Positions 45,080 through 54,154 are shown, counted from the first letter of the stretch. The stretch is DNA of 64,000 nt from Marinilabiliaceae bacterium ANBcel2 (GCA_029688995.1 JARULA010000009.1:16991-80990); one strand, 5' to 3'. Translations and numbers: made by a program. The notes: a model not told the origin generated them from the letters alone.

Positions 45080-45515
45080 GATATTGATGTTTAAACTAAA
45101 TTAACATTTAAAAGTAGTTAATATTTTTTGTTCTTCAACAAAATAGAAGCGATGATGAATTATTTATTTTTTATTGTTATCATCAGTACCCTTGACAAAA
45201 TATTCAAATAGTTTTGTGAGTGGTTTAATTGGCGATTATGCAGAGGTATTGTATTAACTGTTTCCCAAGGTTTAAAGGAGACCCGCACTACGGTGGTGTC
45301 GTTAGTTTGTGGTTTAGGGGACTTTGTGGAGAAGAAAGAATAAATACACGAACTTTGGTTAAACCGCTCCATCTGCTGCGTTAACTTTAGGGTTGTGTTA
45401 GATAGAATCTAACTCTCATATTAATGACAGCAGCTTTATTGAGTTAGAGCCAGAGAGTATTTAGGGCAGAACCCATTATTACGATGTTAGCCACTCAATG
45501 CGGAGCATAAATTAA
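45080..45515 (+). other. Gene-free stretch before an IS graveyard
   Basis: 436 bp without a supportable gene on either strand. A 70-codon minus-strand ORF (45160-45372) has no recognisable motif. The last 100 bp may be the left flank of the IS110 fragment. Confidence 0.5.
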
Positions 45516-45521
45516 ATGTTT

Positions 45522-45665
45522 ATGAAAGTATATGGAATTGATTTATCGATGGAAAAGTTCGATGTGAACTTTATTGATGAGAATGGAAAGGAAAAGAAGA
45601 AACAGATAAATAATAGTCTAAGTCCTGTGTCTTCGTTTTTAGAGGAACTATCTCATTTTTTAAGT
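45522..45665 (+). mobile_element. IS110-family transposase, N-terminal fragment
   Basis: MKVYGIDLSMEKFDVNFIDE followed by NGKEKKKQINNSLSPVSSFLEEL matches the start of IS110 DEDD transposases, with the first catalytic Asp in YGIDLS. Homology stops near 45665 and the frame ends at 45698; the rest of the element is gone. Start is ATG 45522, with 45516 also possible. Confidence 0.65.
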
Positions 45666-45711
45666 ACAGTATGTACTAGGCCGAATGGTTACGGATGAAA
45701 AGTACCGATTA

Positions 45712-46020
45712 TCACGAAAGGATTTCTTCTTGCTTTACTGTTACCTGCGGTAGGGTATCTGTCTTGTATATTTTAAATAGTTTGTCGTAATCGGCTTGTG
45801 TGTTTAATTCTTGTCTTTTATCCGATTCAATGCCAACCTCCGGAATATGGATATAAGCAATACCAACCCCATCACATGTTGTTTTCAATTGTTTTTTACT
45901 AAAACCGTATTTCATGCTAAAAGAGTTTTTGCGCACATCACATAAAACTTTAATATCGTTAACAATTAGCTTGTTTATGTATTGTTCCAGCGATATTCCT
46001 TCATAACCAATTGTAAACAA
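45712..46020 (-). pseudogene. Internal fragment of a DUF488 gene
   Basis: The minus-strand frame reads FTIGYEGISLEQYINKLI, CDVRKNSFSMKYGFSKKQ and AYIHIPEVGIESDKRQEL, the conserved core of the DUF488 family. In the longer Bacteroidota members about 100 residues precede this and the Cys/His-bearing C-terminus follows. Both are missing: upstream the frame enters IS91-like sequence near 46025, and downstream it stops shortly after KQEEILS. Non-functional remnant. Family role unknown. Confidence 0.7.
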
Positions 46021-46123
46021 AACCTCCGAGCAGAGTGATATTAAAGAAGTGCGCGGATACTTTCACAACATGCTTAGTGACGGGAGACACCGTCCGGGCA
46101 GTGTAAAGATGGGTTATTTCGCA

Positions 46124-46690
46124 TTAAAGTTTCTGTTCTGTAACATTCTTTGAACAATGCAACCAATGCGGTCATCTGGAAAAAGCCTATAACTCCTGTC
46201 GAAACCGGCATTGTACGAACTGCCAGCAAAAAGACAGGTTGGCATGGATGGATAAACGCATGCAGGAGCTTTTGCCCGTGGGCTATTACCATCTGGTTTT
46301 TACCATTCCCCATGAGCTCAACGCGATTTGTTTCAAAAACAAAAAAGTCATGTACAACATCCTCTTCCAGGCGGTTTCACAAACCATTCTGGAGTTATGC
46401 AAAGAGCCTAAACATCTGGGTGCTGATACTGGTCTCATATCGGTACTGCACACCTGGGGGCAAAACATGATGGAGCATCCTCATTTGCATATTATTATGC
46501 CCAAAGGAGGACTGAGTTTTGATCGTACCCATTGGGTGATGCCTAATAAAAAAGATGATTTTCTGATTTTTTATAAAATACTCTCCCGAAAGTTTAAGGG
46601 AAAGTTTCTTTGGTTGCTCGAGAAGGCTACAGTGTTGGTTTTGAGTTATGACGTTAGTTTGCTATTTGTTGTATTGAGTAGGGCTTAAAA
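46124..46690 (+). mobile_element. IS91-type transposase fragment
   Basis: The frame from 46124 gives the zinc-finger FEQCNQCGHLEKAYNSCRN, then RHCTNCQQKDRLAWM, followed by PVGYYHLVFTIPHELN, VLHTWGQNMMEHPHLHIIMP and KGGLSFDRTHW. This is the N-terminal and central part of IS91/ISCR-like HUH (Y2) transposases: the HPHLH histidines are the metal-binding HUH motif. The first ~35 residues and the C-terminal part with the catalytic tyrosines are absent, so it is dead. Direct repeat TTGCTTGTTAAGG x2 lies just after it (about 46770). Confidence 0.72.
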
Positions 46691-46830
46691 ACAGGTGTTG
46701 GATGTTAATGTATGGGTAAAGTTGATATATTGACAATGCCGATGCTGTGTTTAATAAACATTTATTGCTTGTTAAGGTTGCTTGTTAAGGTTTGCGGGTT
46801 GAGGTGTGGATTTGGATTTGGTGTTGGGGA

Positions 46831-47946
46831 TTAAATTATATTTTTTATTGTTGAAATTATTTTGTTTTGATGGGGTAGATCGTGGAATAGTGGTAGTCTT
46901 ATTAGGCAATTTGAGTATTTGTCACTTTGCGGAAGTTTGCGCCCATCATGTTTTGATTGGTAGTACGGACTTGAGTGCAGACTTAAATAGTGGAACACTG
47001 CTTTGATATTATTATCCTGTAGTATTTTAATCATTTTGGTTCTAAACTCAATGTCGGGACAAATTAGATAGTACATATGTCCGTTAACCGTTGCATAATC
47101 CGGAACAAAAGGCTGCCCAACACCATTCTCTTTGCACCAGTCTGTAAGCCCCGCGTGATACCTATTCCATATATCAATACGCCTTTTTTGAATTTTGTCA
47201 ACCTCTTCAAGCTGAGCCCATAAAAATGCTGCAGTCACCTCGCCAGGTAAAAAACTACTGCCCGTATCAACCCAGCCATACTTATTTACCTCACCACGAA
47301 AAAACTCAGCCCTGTTAGTACCCTTTTCCCATATTATCTCAGCACGTTTAATAAACCGCTTATCATTTATAGATAGCAATCCGCCTTCACCGCATTGAAT
47401 ATTTTTAGTTTCGTGAAACGAAAAACAGCCCAGATGACCGATAGAACCAAGCGGCTTTCCTTTATAGAAACTGTCAATAGCCTGTGCCGCATCCTCCACA
47501 ACCGCAATATTGTACTTATCAGATAAAGCCATTATCTTATCCATATCACATGCAACACCAGCATAATGAACAACAACAATAGCCTTGGTTTTATCAGATA
47601 TAAGCTCCTCAACTTTAACTTCATCTATGCCCGGATGATCCGCAGAACTATCAACAAAACGCAAAACAGCCCCCTCACGTACAAATGCCAAAGCAGTACT
47701 CACAAAAGTGTAGGAGGGAAGTATCACTTCATCGCCCGGTTTTATATTCAGCAGCAGGGCCGACATCTCCAGTGCATCGGTGCAACTGGTGGTAAGCAGG
47801 GCTTTTTTGAAGCCCCAGCGTTCTTCGAAATACTTTTGACATTTTTTAGTGTAACTGCCGTTGCCGCTGATGTGACCCGTGGCCACCGCACCGTATATGT
47901 GGTGCACCTCTTTGCCTGTGATGTGGGGTTTGTTGAATGGGATCAT
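46831..47946 (-). CDS. wecE: dTDP-4-amino-4,6-dideoxygalactose transaminase (WecE/RffA-like)
   Basis: 371 aa PLP enzyme of the DegT/DnrJ/EryC1/StrS family. PLP Lys is K181 in FSFHETKNIQCGEGG; other cofactor contacts are TTSCTDALEM (about 52-61) and VVEDAAQAID (about 149-158). The wording closely follows the WecE/RffA branch (TIGR02379), which converts dTDP-4-keto-6-deoxyglucose to dTDP-Fuc4N for enterobacterial common antigen in E. coli. A WecD-like acetyltransferase lies 1.6 kb upstream on the same strand, so the pair could make dTDP-Fuc4NAc for a surface glycan. RmlA/RmlB, needed for the precursor, are not in the window. Confidence 0.85.
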   Translation of the reverse strand: MIPFNKPHITGKEVHHIYGAVATGHISGNGSYTKKCQKYFEERWGFKKALLTTSCTDALEMSALLLNIKPGDEVILPSYTFVSTALAFVREGAVLRFVDSSADHPGIDEVKVEELISDKTKAIVVVHYAGVACDMDKIMALSDKYNIAVVEDAAQAIDSFYKGKPLGSIGHLGCFSFHETKNIQCGEGGLLSINDKRFIKRAEIIWEKGTNRAEFFRGEVNKYGWVDTGSSFLPGEVTAAFLWAQLEEVDKIQKRRIDIWNRYHAGLTDWCKENGVGQPFVPDYATVNGHMYYLICPDIEFRTKMIKILQDNNIKAVFHYLSLHSSPYYQSKHDGRKLPQSDKYSNCLIRLPLFHDLPHQNKIISTIKNII

Positions 47947-48018
47947 TATTAGATTGGTTTTCTGATTATATCTTAAGGCCGAAAGCCTTCTTTATTCTTG
48001 CCTGGGGCATTGTTCTGG

Positions 48019-48440
48019 TTAGGAATATACCGAACGTATAGCTGTCATTATTTGCTTTTTATAATCAATAGAATCAACGGTTCTCAGTGATAATGGACAA
48101 TAGTTATGATTCATTAAAATTACATTACTAACAATTCTTGCAGTTCTTTTATTTCCATCCATAAATGGTTGGATGTAAGAAATCAAAACTAAAGCGAGTA
48201 ACGCTTTTTCAAAAATTAGCTCCTTTTTATTAATCACATCGCAAGTATTCCTAAGAGCTTCCATAATTTGAAACTCATTGTCTAGTGGTTTGTAATTGGT
48301 TCCAGAGATACCAATTCGCCTTTTCCTTACATTCCTCTCAACAGCAAGTTCCTTTGTTAAAATGCTATGAATATCCTCAATCTTTGAAATTGTTAACGGT
48401 TTTTAAAAAATCAATTATTTGTTGTTTTCTAGTATCACTC
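48019..48440 (-). pseudogene. Fic-family gene remnant, frameshifted and truncated
   Basis: The minus-strand frame includes TISKIEDIHSILTKELAVERN, then VRKRRIGISGTNYKPLDNEF and the Fic core ALVLISYIQPFMDGNKRTAR. The usual Fic motif starts HPFxxGNxR; here the catalytic His is Gln. Upstream, RKQQIIDFLKTV is readable only in another frame and a TAA interrupts the main one near 48404. Downstream, after DYKKQI, the family C-terminus is lost. So the 5' frameshift and 3' truncation point to a dead AMPylase-like gene. It separates the WecE-like gene from the rest of the glycan locus. Confidence 0.68.
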
Positions 48441-48461
48441 AATTTTCATATTTAAGCTCAC

Positions 48462-48512
48462 AAACATACTGCTTTTAAGCTCAATAATCAATGTTCTTTG
48501 AGCTGTATGTTT
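48462..48512. repeat. 51-bp interrupted palindrome
   Basis: Outer arms AAACATAC (48462-48469) and GTATGTTT (48505-48512) and inner arms AGCTCAA (48478-48484) and TTGAGCT (48498-48504) form two stacked stems with one 8-base bulge. It could be a transcript hairpin or an element end. The rest of the gap to the flippase gene holds an R2-like repeat. Confidence 0.45.
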
Positions 48513-48594
48513 CTTTAAAATGAGCTACAACGGTATTGTATTTGGGGATTCACATTGAGTGAAGCTTTGTGCATGTACTGTTTTCAGCTGCGCA

Positions 48595-48680
48595 GAATGA
48601 ATCCTATTAATACTGGATGCGCGCTTGCAGGTTTCCCGCACAGCGGGATTGGTGGGGAAGAGGCTGGCGCTTTATTTTTT
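48595..48680 (+). repeat. Diverged copy of dispersed repeat R2
   Basis: Shares the word order CTGCGCAG, GGATGCGCGC, GGTTTCCCGC, GTGGGGAAG and GGCTGG-GCT with the R2 copies at 61298-61440 and 62328-62425, in the same direction, but is clearly more diverged. Confidence 0.5.
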
Positions 48681-48705
48681 AAGTTGATTTTTTTAATTTT
48701 ACGGC

Positions 48706-49575
48706 CTACCTACCTTTAAGATACACACCATACCCAATTACTCCTACTGCTACTTTTACGAGATACATTAAAAGGGAGATGAGGATGGCGATGGAGGTGT
48801 CGATACCATAAAGCATCATTAGGCCTGAAAATGCACCTTCCCTAATACCTAATCCACCTAATGATATGGGTAGCACTGTAGCAATATAGACAAAAGGCAT
48901 GATAAATATTAGTGCTGTGAAGTTTAGATTTAACCCAAAATATTGACTAAACAGCCATGCAATTGTGATATCGCCCATTTGTGCCAATAACGATATCGCA
49001 GTTATTTGCAGAATAAACCTGTTATTAGTTACCAACCCTCTTTTTTTCAAAATCCACTTTAACAGAGGAGAAAAAGCCAGCACTATGACAGGCGAAAGCA
49101 TTAAAAGCCAGTCAGGCACAAATTTTTGTATTTGAAACCCCTCCGGAAAATTCATAAACATAAAACTAAATGCCAGTATAATTGCAAGTCCGTAAATCCC
49201 GGCAAATCTTTCTGCAATGGTGATGATGGTGGCTTTTTTTACTTTAACGTCATGCCTTGTTGATAACCTTTGTGTGCGCACCACATCGCCTCCAATTGCT
49301 CCGGGCAGGAAAATGTTGAAGAAGCTCCCGGTTAGATAGTATTGATAAAGTTGTTTTAATCTAATTTTTATTTTTAAATAATTGTCAGTGAGTATTTTCC
49401 ATCGATAGGTCATGATGGAAATGGCTATGAGGCTTATAGTGATGCCACCAAAAAAGTATGGGATGAATGAAAACTTGAGCTTATAGAGTTGGGTGAAATC
49501 TATTCGGGTTAAGAGGAAAACAATTAAAGCTAGGGAGAAAAATATTTTTAAGTATAATGCTACTTTACGACGCAT
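48706..49575 (-). CDS. Flippase-like / lysylphosphatidylglycerol-synthase TM family protein (UPF0104)
   Basis: 289 aa, about seven to eight transmembrane helices. The signature of Pfam LPG_synthase_TM (YbhN/UPF0104) is visible: TYRWKIL near the second helix, SFFNIFLPGAIGGDVVRTQRL (about 87-107), ERFAGIYGL (about 127-135), and PISLGGLGIREGAFSG toward the C-terminus. In glycan loci these proteins sit beside glycosyltransferases and probably help flip or hold lipid-linked substrate; the exact role is unsettled. Starts 15 bases after the acetyltransferase stop in a tight minus-strand operon. Confidence 0.82.
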   Translation of the reverse strand: MRRKVALYLKIFFSLALIVFLLTRIDFTQLYKLKFSFIPYFFGGITISLIAISIMTYRWKILTDNYLKIKIRLKQLYQYYLTGSFFNIFLPGAIGGDVVRTQRLSTRHDVKVKKATIITIAERFAGIYGLAIILAFSFMFMNFPEGFQIQKFVPDWLLMLSPVIVLAFSPLLKWILKKRGLVTNNRFILQITAISLLAQMGDITIAWLFSQYFGLNLNFTALIFIMPFVYIATVLPISLGGLGIREGAFSGLMMLYGIDTSIAILISLLMYLVKVAVGVIGYGVYLKGR

Positions 49576-49590
49576 AGTTGTGATTAATCT

Positions 49591-50319
49591 TTAAAAATTA
49601 TTCAGATGCAAAACATGAATACTGGATTTTGCTTTAAACCCAATTCCAGTTAGGATATTAATGTATTTCACATTGTTTAAACTGGTTTCAACCTGAATTT
49701 CATTTATTCCTTCGTTTTTACACCATTGTAGCCTATGTTGGTTTAGTGCTTTGCTTACTCCTTGATTTTGATACTGTGGTAATACTGCTAATAGTCCGGT
49801 TTTTGCGATTCGCTTGTCATCTACTTTAACTGAAGCATAACCAATAATATTGTTGTTTATTTTTGCTATGAAGACTTCATCGGCCATTGTCTTATTTTCT
49901 ACAAGTTTACCGGACCAATCAATATAAACTTCATTACACTTATTAGTATCCAACAATGGATTATTATTGTAATGGCCTTTGTACTCTTTGAACGCCATTC
50001 GCGTTATTTCTTTAATGATTTTCTGATTTCCTGAAGTTGCATTGGTAATATCTATGTTGCTATTGTTGTTTTCTTTTAAATTAAGCTTTGAAACAGGAAG
50101 GTTAAGTGTTATCATTGTATCAGTTATAAACAAACCATTTTCTTGAAGTTGAAATAGGGTTGAATGTAGTTTGGCATTAACCCGTACAATTAATAATTCA
50201 CCATTTTCAAGTTTGAATTGATTGATTATTTCATTGGTTTTTGATGTTTTTTCAGTAATTGACCATTTGGCTGTTTTATAACCAAATCTATCTTCATCTA
50301 TTTTAGACCATTGGAACAT
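49591..50319 (-). CDS. GNAT acetyltransferase, WecD-like (TDP-Fuc4N acetyltransferase candidate)
   Basis: 242 aa. The C-terminal half is a GNAT fold: FIAKINNNIIGYASVKVD, then GLLAVLPQYQNQGVSKAL (the Q-x-x-G-x-A acetyl-CoA loop) and the closing NVKYINILTGIGFKA. The N-terminal half plus HYNNNPLLDTNKCNEVYIDW resembles E. coli WecD, which N-acetylates dTDP-Fuc4N. A WecE-like transaminase in the same locus supports that reading. Alternatively it could acylate another amino sugar. It starts one base after the GT2 stop, so it is cotranslated with it. Confidence 0.7.
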   Translation of the reverse strand: MFQWSKIDEDRFGYKTAKWSITEKTSKTNEIINQFKLENGELLIVRVNAKLHSTLFQLQENGLFITDTMITLNLPVSKLNLKENNNSNIDITNATSGNQKIIKEITRMAFKEYKGHYNNNPLLDTNKCNEVYIDWSGKLVENKTMADEVFIAKINNNIIGYASVKVDDKRIAKTGLLAVLPQYQNQGVSKALNQHRLQWCKNEGINEIQVETSLNNVKYINILTGIGFKAKSSIHVLHLNNF

Positions 50320-50320
50320 T

Positions 50321-51259
50321 TTAGTTTCTTTTTATCATATCTTCTAAAGAGCTTTTTTGTTGCTCTTTGATTATTCTTACAAGATACTCTCCAATCATAC
50401 CTAGTGCAAATAAGTTTAATCCACCAAAGAAACTAATTAGAGATACGGTTGATGCATACCCGGGAAAATCGATCCCCCAATAGAAGTACCGGAAAATTGT
50501 ATGCAGAATGAATAGCATTGAAAAAACAAAACCTATAACTCCAATGAAACCAACGGCTTTAAGTGGGAGAGAGGAGTAGTGTAAAATATTATTAAGTGTT
50601 AGGCTTATTAATTTACGGAGGGTATAGTTGCTTTTGCCGTATTCCCGTTTTTGATGTATTATTTCAATATTTATAATGTTGTTGGTGGCGTGAATAATCA
50701 GGCTTGATACCGATGGAGTTGCATTGTAATTATTAACAACTACCTTTATAAGATCCCCCGTCATTATCCTAAACGGCGATTTTATCAATCCTTCCGGTTT
50801 TTTTAAAAACCAAGTATCAATTTTATTAAGTATGTAACTGCCTGTGTTGCGCCAAAGGGAGTGTTTCTTTTGCGAATATTTGGGTACTCCAAAAACTGCC
50901 TCAACCATCGGGTTGGTTGTGATGGCTTCAATGAGTTTAGGTATTTCGTTTACCGGGTGCTGCAAATCATCGTCCATGTTAATGATATAGTCACCTTTGG
51001 CCTGACTCATGCCTACCAGTAAAGCGGTGTGTTGTCCCTGATTTTTACGCAGAGTAATGGCTTTTACATTTGAATATTCCTTTTGCAGATTTGTAAGGGT
51101 TTTACAGGTGTCAAGAAAAAAAGGACTGTCGTTTACAAAGATGATTTCAAATTTGTAGTCGGTTCGTTGTTGTAATTCATTGACCTGTTCTGAAATGATT
51201 TCCAGACTTTTAGCGCTTTTATATACGGGTATGACGATGGTGTAAAGGGGCATTTGCAT
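50321..51259 (-). CDS. GT2 glycosyltransferase with C-terminal membrane helices (ArnC/GtrB-like)
   Basis: 312 aa. The family 2 GT-A domain reads YTIVIPVYKSAKSL, FVNDSPFF and the metal-binding DDD of INMDDDLQHPVNEI (about residues 93-100). Two C-terminal TM helices (about 232-255 and 270-292) place it with the polyprenyl-phosphate sugar transferases of the ArnC/GtrB/DPM1 group. It may load the locus sugar onto undecaprenyl phosphate. It is followed one base later by the WecD-like gene. A near-identical copy of its first ~47 codons lies at 52613-52753, so the gene was once duplicated or exchanged. Confidence 0.85.
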   Translation of the reverse strand: MQMPLYTIVIPVYKSAKSLEIISEQVNELQQRTDYKFEIIFVNDSPFFLDTCKTLTNLQKEYSNVKAITLRKNQGQHTALLVGMSQAKGDYIINMDDDLQHPVNEIPKLIEAITTNPMVEAVFGVPKYSQKKHSLWRNTGSYILNKIDTWFLKKPEGLIKSPFRIMTGDLIKVVVNNYNATPSVSSLIIHATNNIINIEIIHQKREYGKSNYTLRKLISLTLNNILHYSSLPLKAVGFIGVIGFVFSMLFILHTIFRYFYWGIDFPGYASTVSLISFFGGLNLFALGMIGEYLVRIIKEQQKSSLEDMIKRN

Positions 51260-51307
51260 GTTAGTAATGGTTAAAAATAGTTAAAATATAATTTCTGTGA
51301 GAAACAG

Positions 51308-52456
51308 TCATCGGTAGTTTAAAAGAAATAATAACCGATAAATATAAATTAACCCAAATATAATATGAAATGAAAAAATTATTTGATAACTATTTGGTGT
51401 TTTTATATTAGTAGAAGTTAATTCTTTAAATGCTTTTTTTGTTGCTACAAGAAATAATAAATATGAGCATATAAAGCGTTGCCAACCAAAATTTCCATGT
51501 AATTGTCTGGGGCCAGTTTCAGCAAAAGAAAAGTAAATAAACAATGCACCTATCATGGCAACAGATGTAAAGACAAATTCGGGATCATTAAAAGAAACTC
51601 TTTTACGAATGAAAACGTAAATTGGAAATAATAAACTTAAAATAAAAGAAGCTAATATATAGAAAGCCAAGGTTAAGTTAGATAGTTCAGCATGAGTTGC
51701 CTGATAGACCAAAAATGGCTTAAATATAATACCATGTTTAACAGTTGTATCGTACAGTTCGGATTTTGCTGTAAAGATAAGTATAAGTGCCAATAATATT
51801 GGTGCTATTTGAAGTAATGATGATGAAGAGATTGTTCTTTTAATAATTAAAACCGTTAATGGTAAAGCTCCAACATATACAAATAAGAAACTTGGTTTTA
51901 TATATGCATTTATGGCTACTAGAAATATAATTGCGTAGAATTTTTGCCAAGAAAAGCTATTTAACTGCTTTATAGTTAAGTGGTAAAGCAATATTGCAAA
52001 TGGAAAAACAGCTATTGTTGTAGAATTGTGCCAAATATTGGGTGTAAAAGTACCAATATATGTACGTCCAAAAAATAGATATTGAGGTATAAATATAGGG
52101 AAAACAAAGATCAGAAAGAATGCTATTACTGCGTATGGTTTGGATATATTAAAGGTGCTTAATTTGGGTTTCAAATAAATAACAGATACAATATATTTTA
52201 GTGCTGTACATGAAGCTAAAACAAGTAGTGATGCTTTAAAAAGATTTGCAGGATCCTTTAATGCAACAATTGATGTAATCCAATAATATAAAAACCGCGC
52301 TTTGGGCATACCATTTTCCAAATAGTTATTTATATTGCTTAAATGCAATCCAAAATCGCTACGCCAAAAAATTCTGTAGTATACTATCGCAGATATAAGG
52401 AAAATAAATGCAGCAAGGGAGAAGAAAGTTAAATTATTTTTAATAAATTGTTTCAT
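51308..52456 (-). CDS. Polytopic membrane protein, possible GT-C glycosyltransferase
   Basis: 382 aa with about ten hydrophobic segments and a short luminal loop after the first helix with RSDFGLHLSNINNYLENG. The D-x-x-x-H placed after TM1 is reminiscent of GT-C glycosyltransferases, which carry Asp/Glu motifs in the first loop. I do not recognise the family. It lies between a GT2 gene and a truncated second copy of that GT2 gene, all on the minus strand, so it probably arrived with a glycan-gene cassette. Confidence 0.6.
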   Translation of the reverse strand: MKQFIKNNLTFFSLAAFIFLISAIVYYRIFWRSDFGLHLSNINNYLENGMPKARFLYYWITSIVALKDPANLFKASLLVLASCTALKYIVSVIYLKPKLSTFNISKPYAVIAFFLIFVFPIFIPQYLFFGRTYIGTFTPNIWHNSTTIAVFPFAILLYHLTIKQLNSFSWQKFYAIIFLVAINAYIKPSFLFVYVGALPLTVLIIKRTISSSSLLQIAPILLALILIFTAKSELYDTTVKHGIIFKPFLVYQATHAELSNLTLAFYILASFILSLLFPIYVFIRKRVSFNDPEFVFTSVAMIGALFIYFSFAETGPRQLHGNFGWQRFICSYLLFLVATKKAFKELTSTNIKTPNSYQIIFSFHIIFGLIYIYRLLFLLNYR

Positions 52457-52612
52457 GAGTTAATAGTTCGGTTGGATTAGTAATAAGTGTTTAACATTTA
52501 AATAAATAAGTCGTTTATTATATTTATTTACGAACTGATATATGGTGGATAATGTAAAAGTGCTATAATATTATTAGAATATTGTCCTTATTGTTTTGCA
52601 GCTGTTGTTGAA

Positions 52613-52753
52613 AAAAGGACTGTCGTTTACGAAGATAATTTCAAATTTGTAGTCGGTTCGTTGTTGTAATTCATTGACCTGCTCTGAAATGATTTCCAGA
52701 CTTTTAGTGCTTTTATATACGGGTATGACGATGGTATAAAGGGGCATTTGCAT
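52613..52753 (-). pseudogene. 5' fragment of a second GT2 gene
   Basis: About 145 bp match the start of the GT2 gene at 51113-51259 with only five differences, all transitions. Four of them are silent, the other changes Ala to Thr. The frame covers MQMPLYTIVIPVYKS to FVNDSPFF and is cut at about 52613. The remaining sequence between 52457 and 52612 has no gene I recognise. The mostly silent divergence implies both copies were once under selection. Confidence 0.85.
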
Positions 52754-52840
52754 GTTTTTTTGTAAATATCGGATTTTTTGGTGGTTTTTTGAAATTGTTG
52801 ATTGTGTTATTTATTCCCAAGGCGCTTCCATTGGGGGGCA

Positions 52841-54154
52841 TTATTGATTTTGCATTTCTTCCTGATTTTGATTAATCTCCGGATAGAATCTCGGATTGCT
52901 CATGAGGCTCAGAATAATGACCAGCATGATGGTGAATGGGTTGAGCGATGCAGCCATCCAGGATTCAACGGATGCTGACAATATCAGGCTGAACATCAAT
53001 GCCCATAGGAGTGGAGAAATTCTTATGCCTTTAATGAAGTTGACCAGCCATCCAAAACAAAAGGCAACTAATCCCGCAAGTCCCATATCAAGCCAGATGG
53101 TTAGAAAACTGTTATGCAAGTTGCCCTGATGCCCCAACTGGGTGAAGTAACCCTGATTTCTACTAAACAGATACTCTGTATATCCAAACCCTTTTCCCCA
53201 CCAGTATTGTTGTTGAATGTGCTGCCAGCCAAAATCCCTTGCGGCTATTCGTCCTGAACCTGTTTCGAAGGTCTCCAGGCGAAAGTATTCCTCCAGTCCC
53301 AGTGATACAATGATGTTAACCACATTGGCCGAAACGGCCTGATAACTAATGATGATTAAAGCAAGCGCTATAAAGCCGATAACAGCATTGTGCTTTAATA
53401 AAAACCAGCCGACAACAAACAGCAATGCAGAAAAGATGCCGCCTCTTGATCCTGCAAATATGAGGGAGATGGCTAAGATGGAATAAATAACAATGGTCTC
53501 CTTTTTACTGAAGAGGTGGCTGTGATACTGATTGATGATGGTGAAAAGTGCCGTGAACAAAAATCCAAATATGCCAATGGCATTGGGGTTGCCCAATAAT
53601 CCGGAAAACCGTTCTCCTCCAAATGTGACAAATCCCGGCATGATAATTTGTAACGCCAGACCTGTACCTAATATCACCACACCTGTGAGCAACAGATGAT
53701 AAAGAAATCGTTCTCGTTCGTAAGTGAGTAACAGGTTGATAATACCGGGAATAATTATTAGCAGCAACAAGTATGAGATGGTGCGTTGAAATGCACTGGC
53801 CTGAACGGGGCTGTTAAATATAACTAAGAAAGCCACAATAAAAAAAGGTATAAACGGCCTAACAAACTTAAACTCTTCCCGCTCTTTGGGAAAGGTGATG
53901 TAGAGATAGGCCATTATTAGTAACATAATGGGTTTAAGGCTTTGTGCAAAACTGAACATACCCTGCCGGCTGTCGCTGAGGGTAAGGATGAGCCAGAAGC
54001 CCAACAGTAACCATAGCCATTCGCCTTTTTTCTTTATGATGATCATGTGCAATGGCACGGCAGCATACACCAATGGCCCGGTAAATACGCCCAGTGCTAC
54101 CCAAAAGAGGAGGGTGAGGTAGTTGTTTTTTTCGTATAGGAGGTTTTGGATCAT
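52841..54154 (-). CDS. O-antigen ligase / polymerase (Wzy/WaaL family) membrane protein
   Basis: 437 aa with about 11-12 TM helices. The hallmark large extracytoplasmic loop before the last helices carries WWGKGFGYTEYLF, YFTQLGHQGNLHNSFLTIWL, matching the conserved H-x-N-x-F/L motif (GNLHNS) of O-antigen ligases and polymerases. It would polymerise or transfer a lipid-linked glycan at the periplasmic face. Last intact glycan gene before the accessory island; next glycan genes resume at 62450 on the same strand. Confidence 0.82.
   Translation of the reverse strand: MIQNLLYEKNNYLTLLFWVALGVFTGPLVYAAVPLHMIIIKKKGEWLWLLLGFWLILTLSDSRQGMFSFAQSLKPIMLLIMAYLYITFPKEREEFKFVRPFIPFFIVAFLVIFNSPVQASAFQRTISYLLLLIIIPGIINLLLTYERERFLYHLLLTGVVILGTGLALQIIMPGFVTFGGERFSGLLGNPNAIGIFGFLFTALFTIINQYHSHLFSKKETIVIYSILAISLIFAGSRGGIFSALLFVVGWFLLKHNAVIGFIALALIIISYQAVSANVVNIIVSLGLEEYFRLETFETGSGRIAARDFGWQHIQQQYWWGKGFGYTEYLFSRNQGYFTQLGHQGNLHNSFLTIWLDMGLAGLVAFCFGWLVNFIKGIRISPLLWALMFSLILSASVESWMAASLNPFTIMLVIILSLMSNPRFYPEINQNQEEMQNQ

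Noticed and set aside
45160..45372. 70-codon minus-strand ORF
   Set aside because: No motif, no convincing start signal, lies in decayed sequence.
46806..47006. Plus-strand ORF overlapping the end of the WecE-like gene
   Set aside because: Antisense of conserved transaminase C-terminus.
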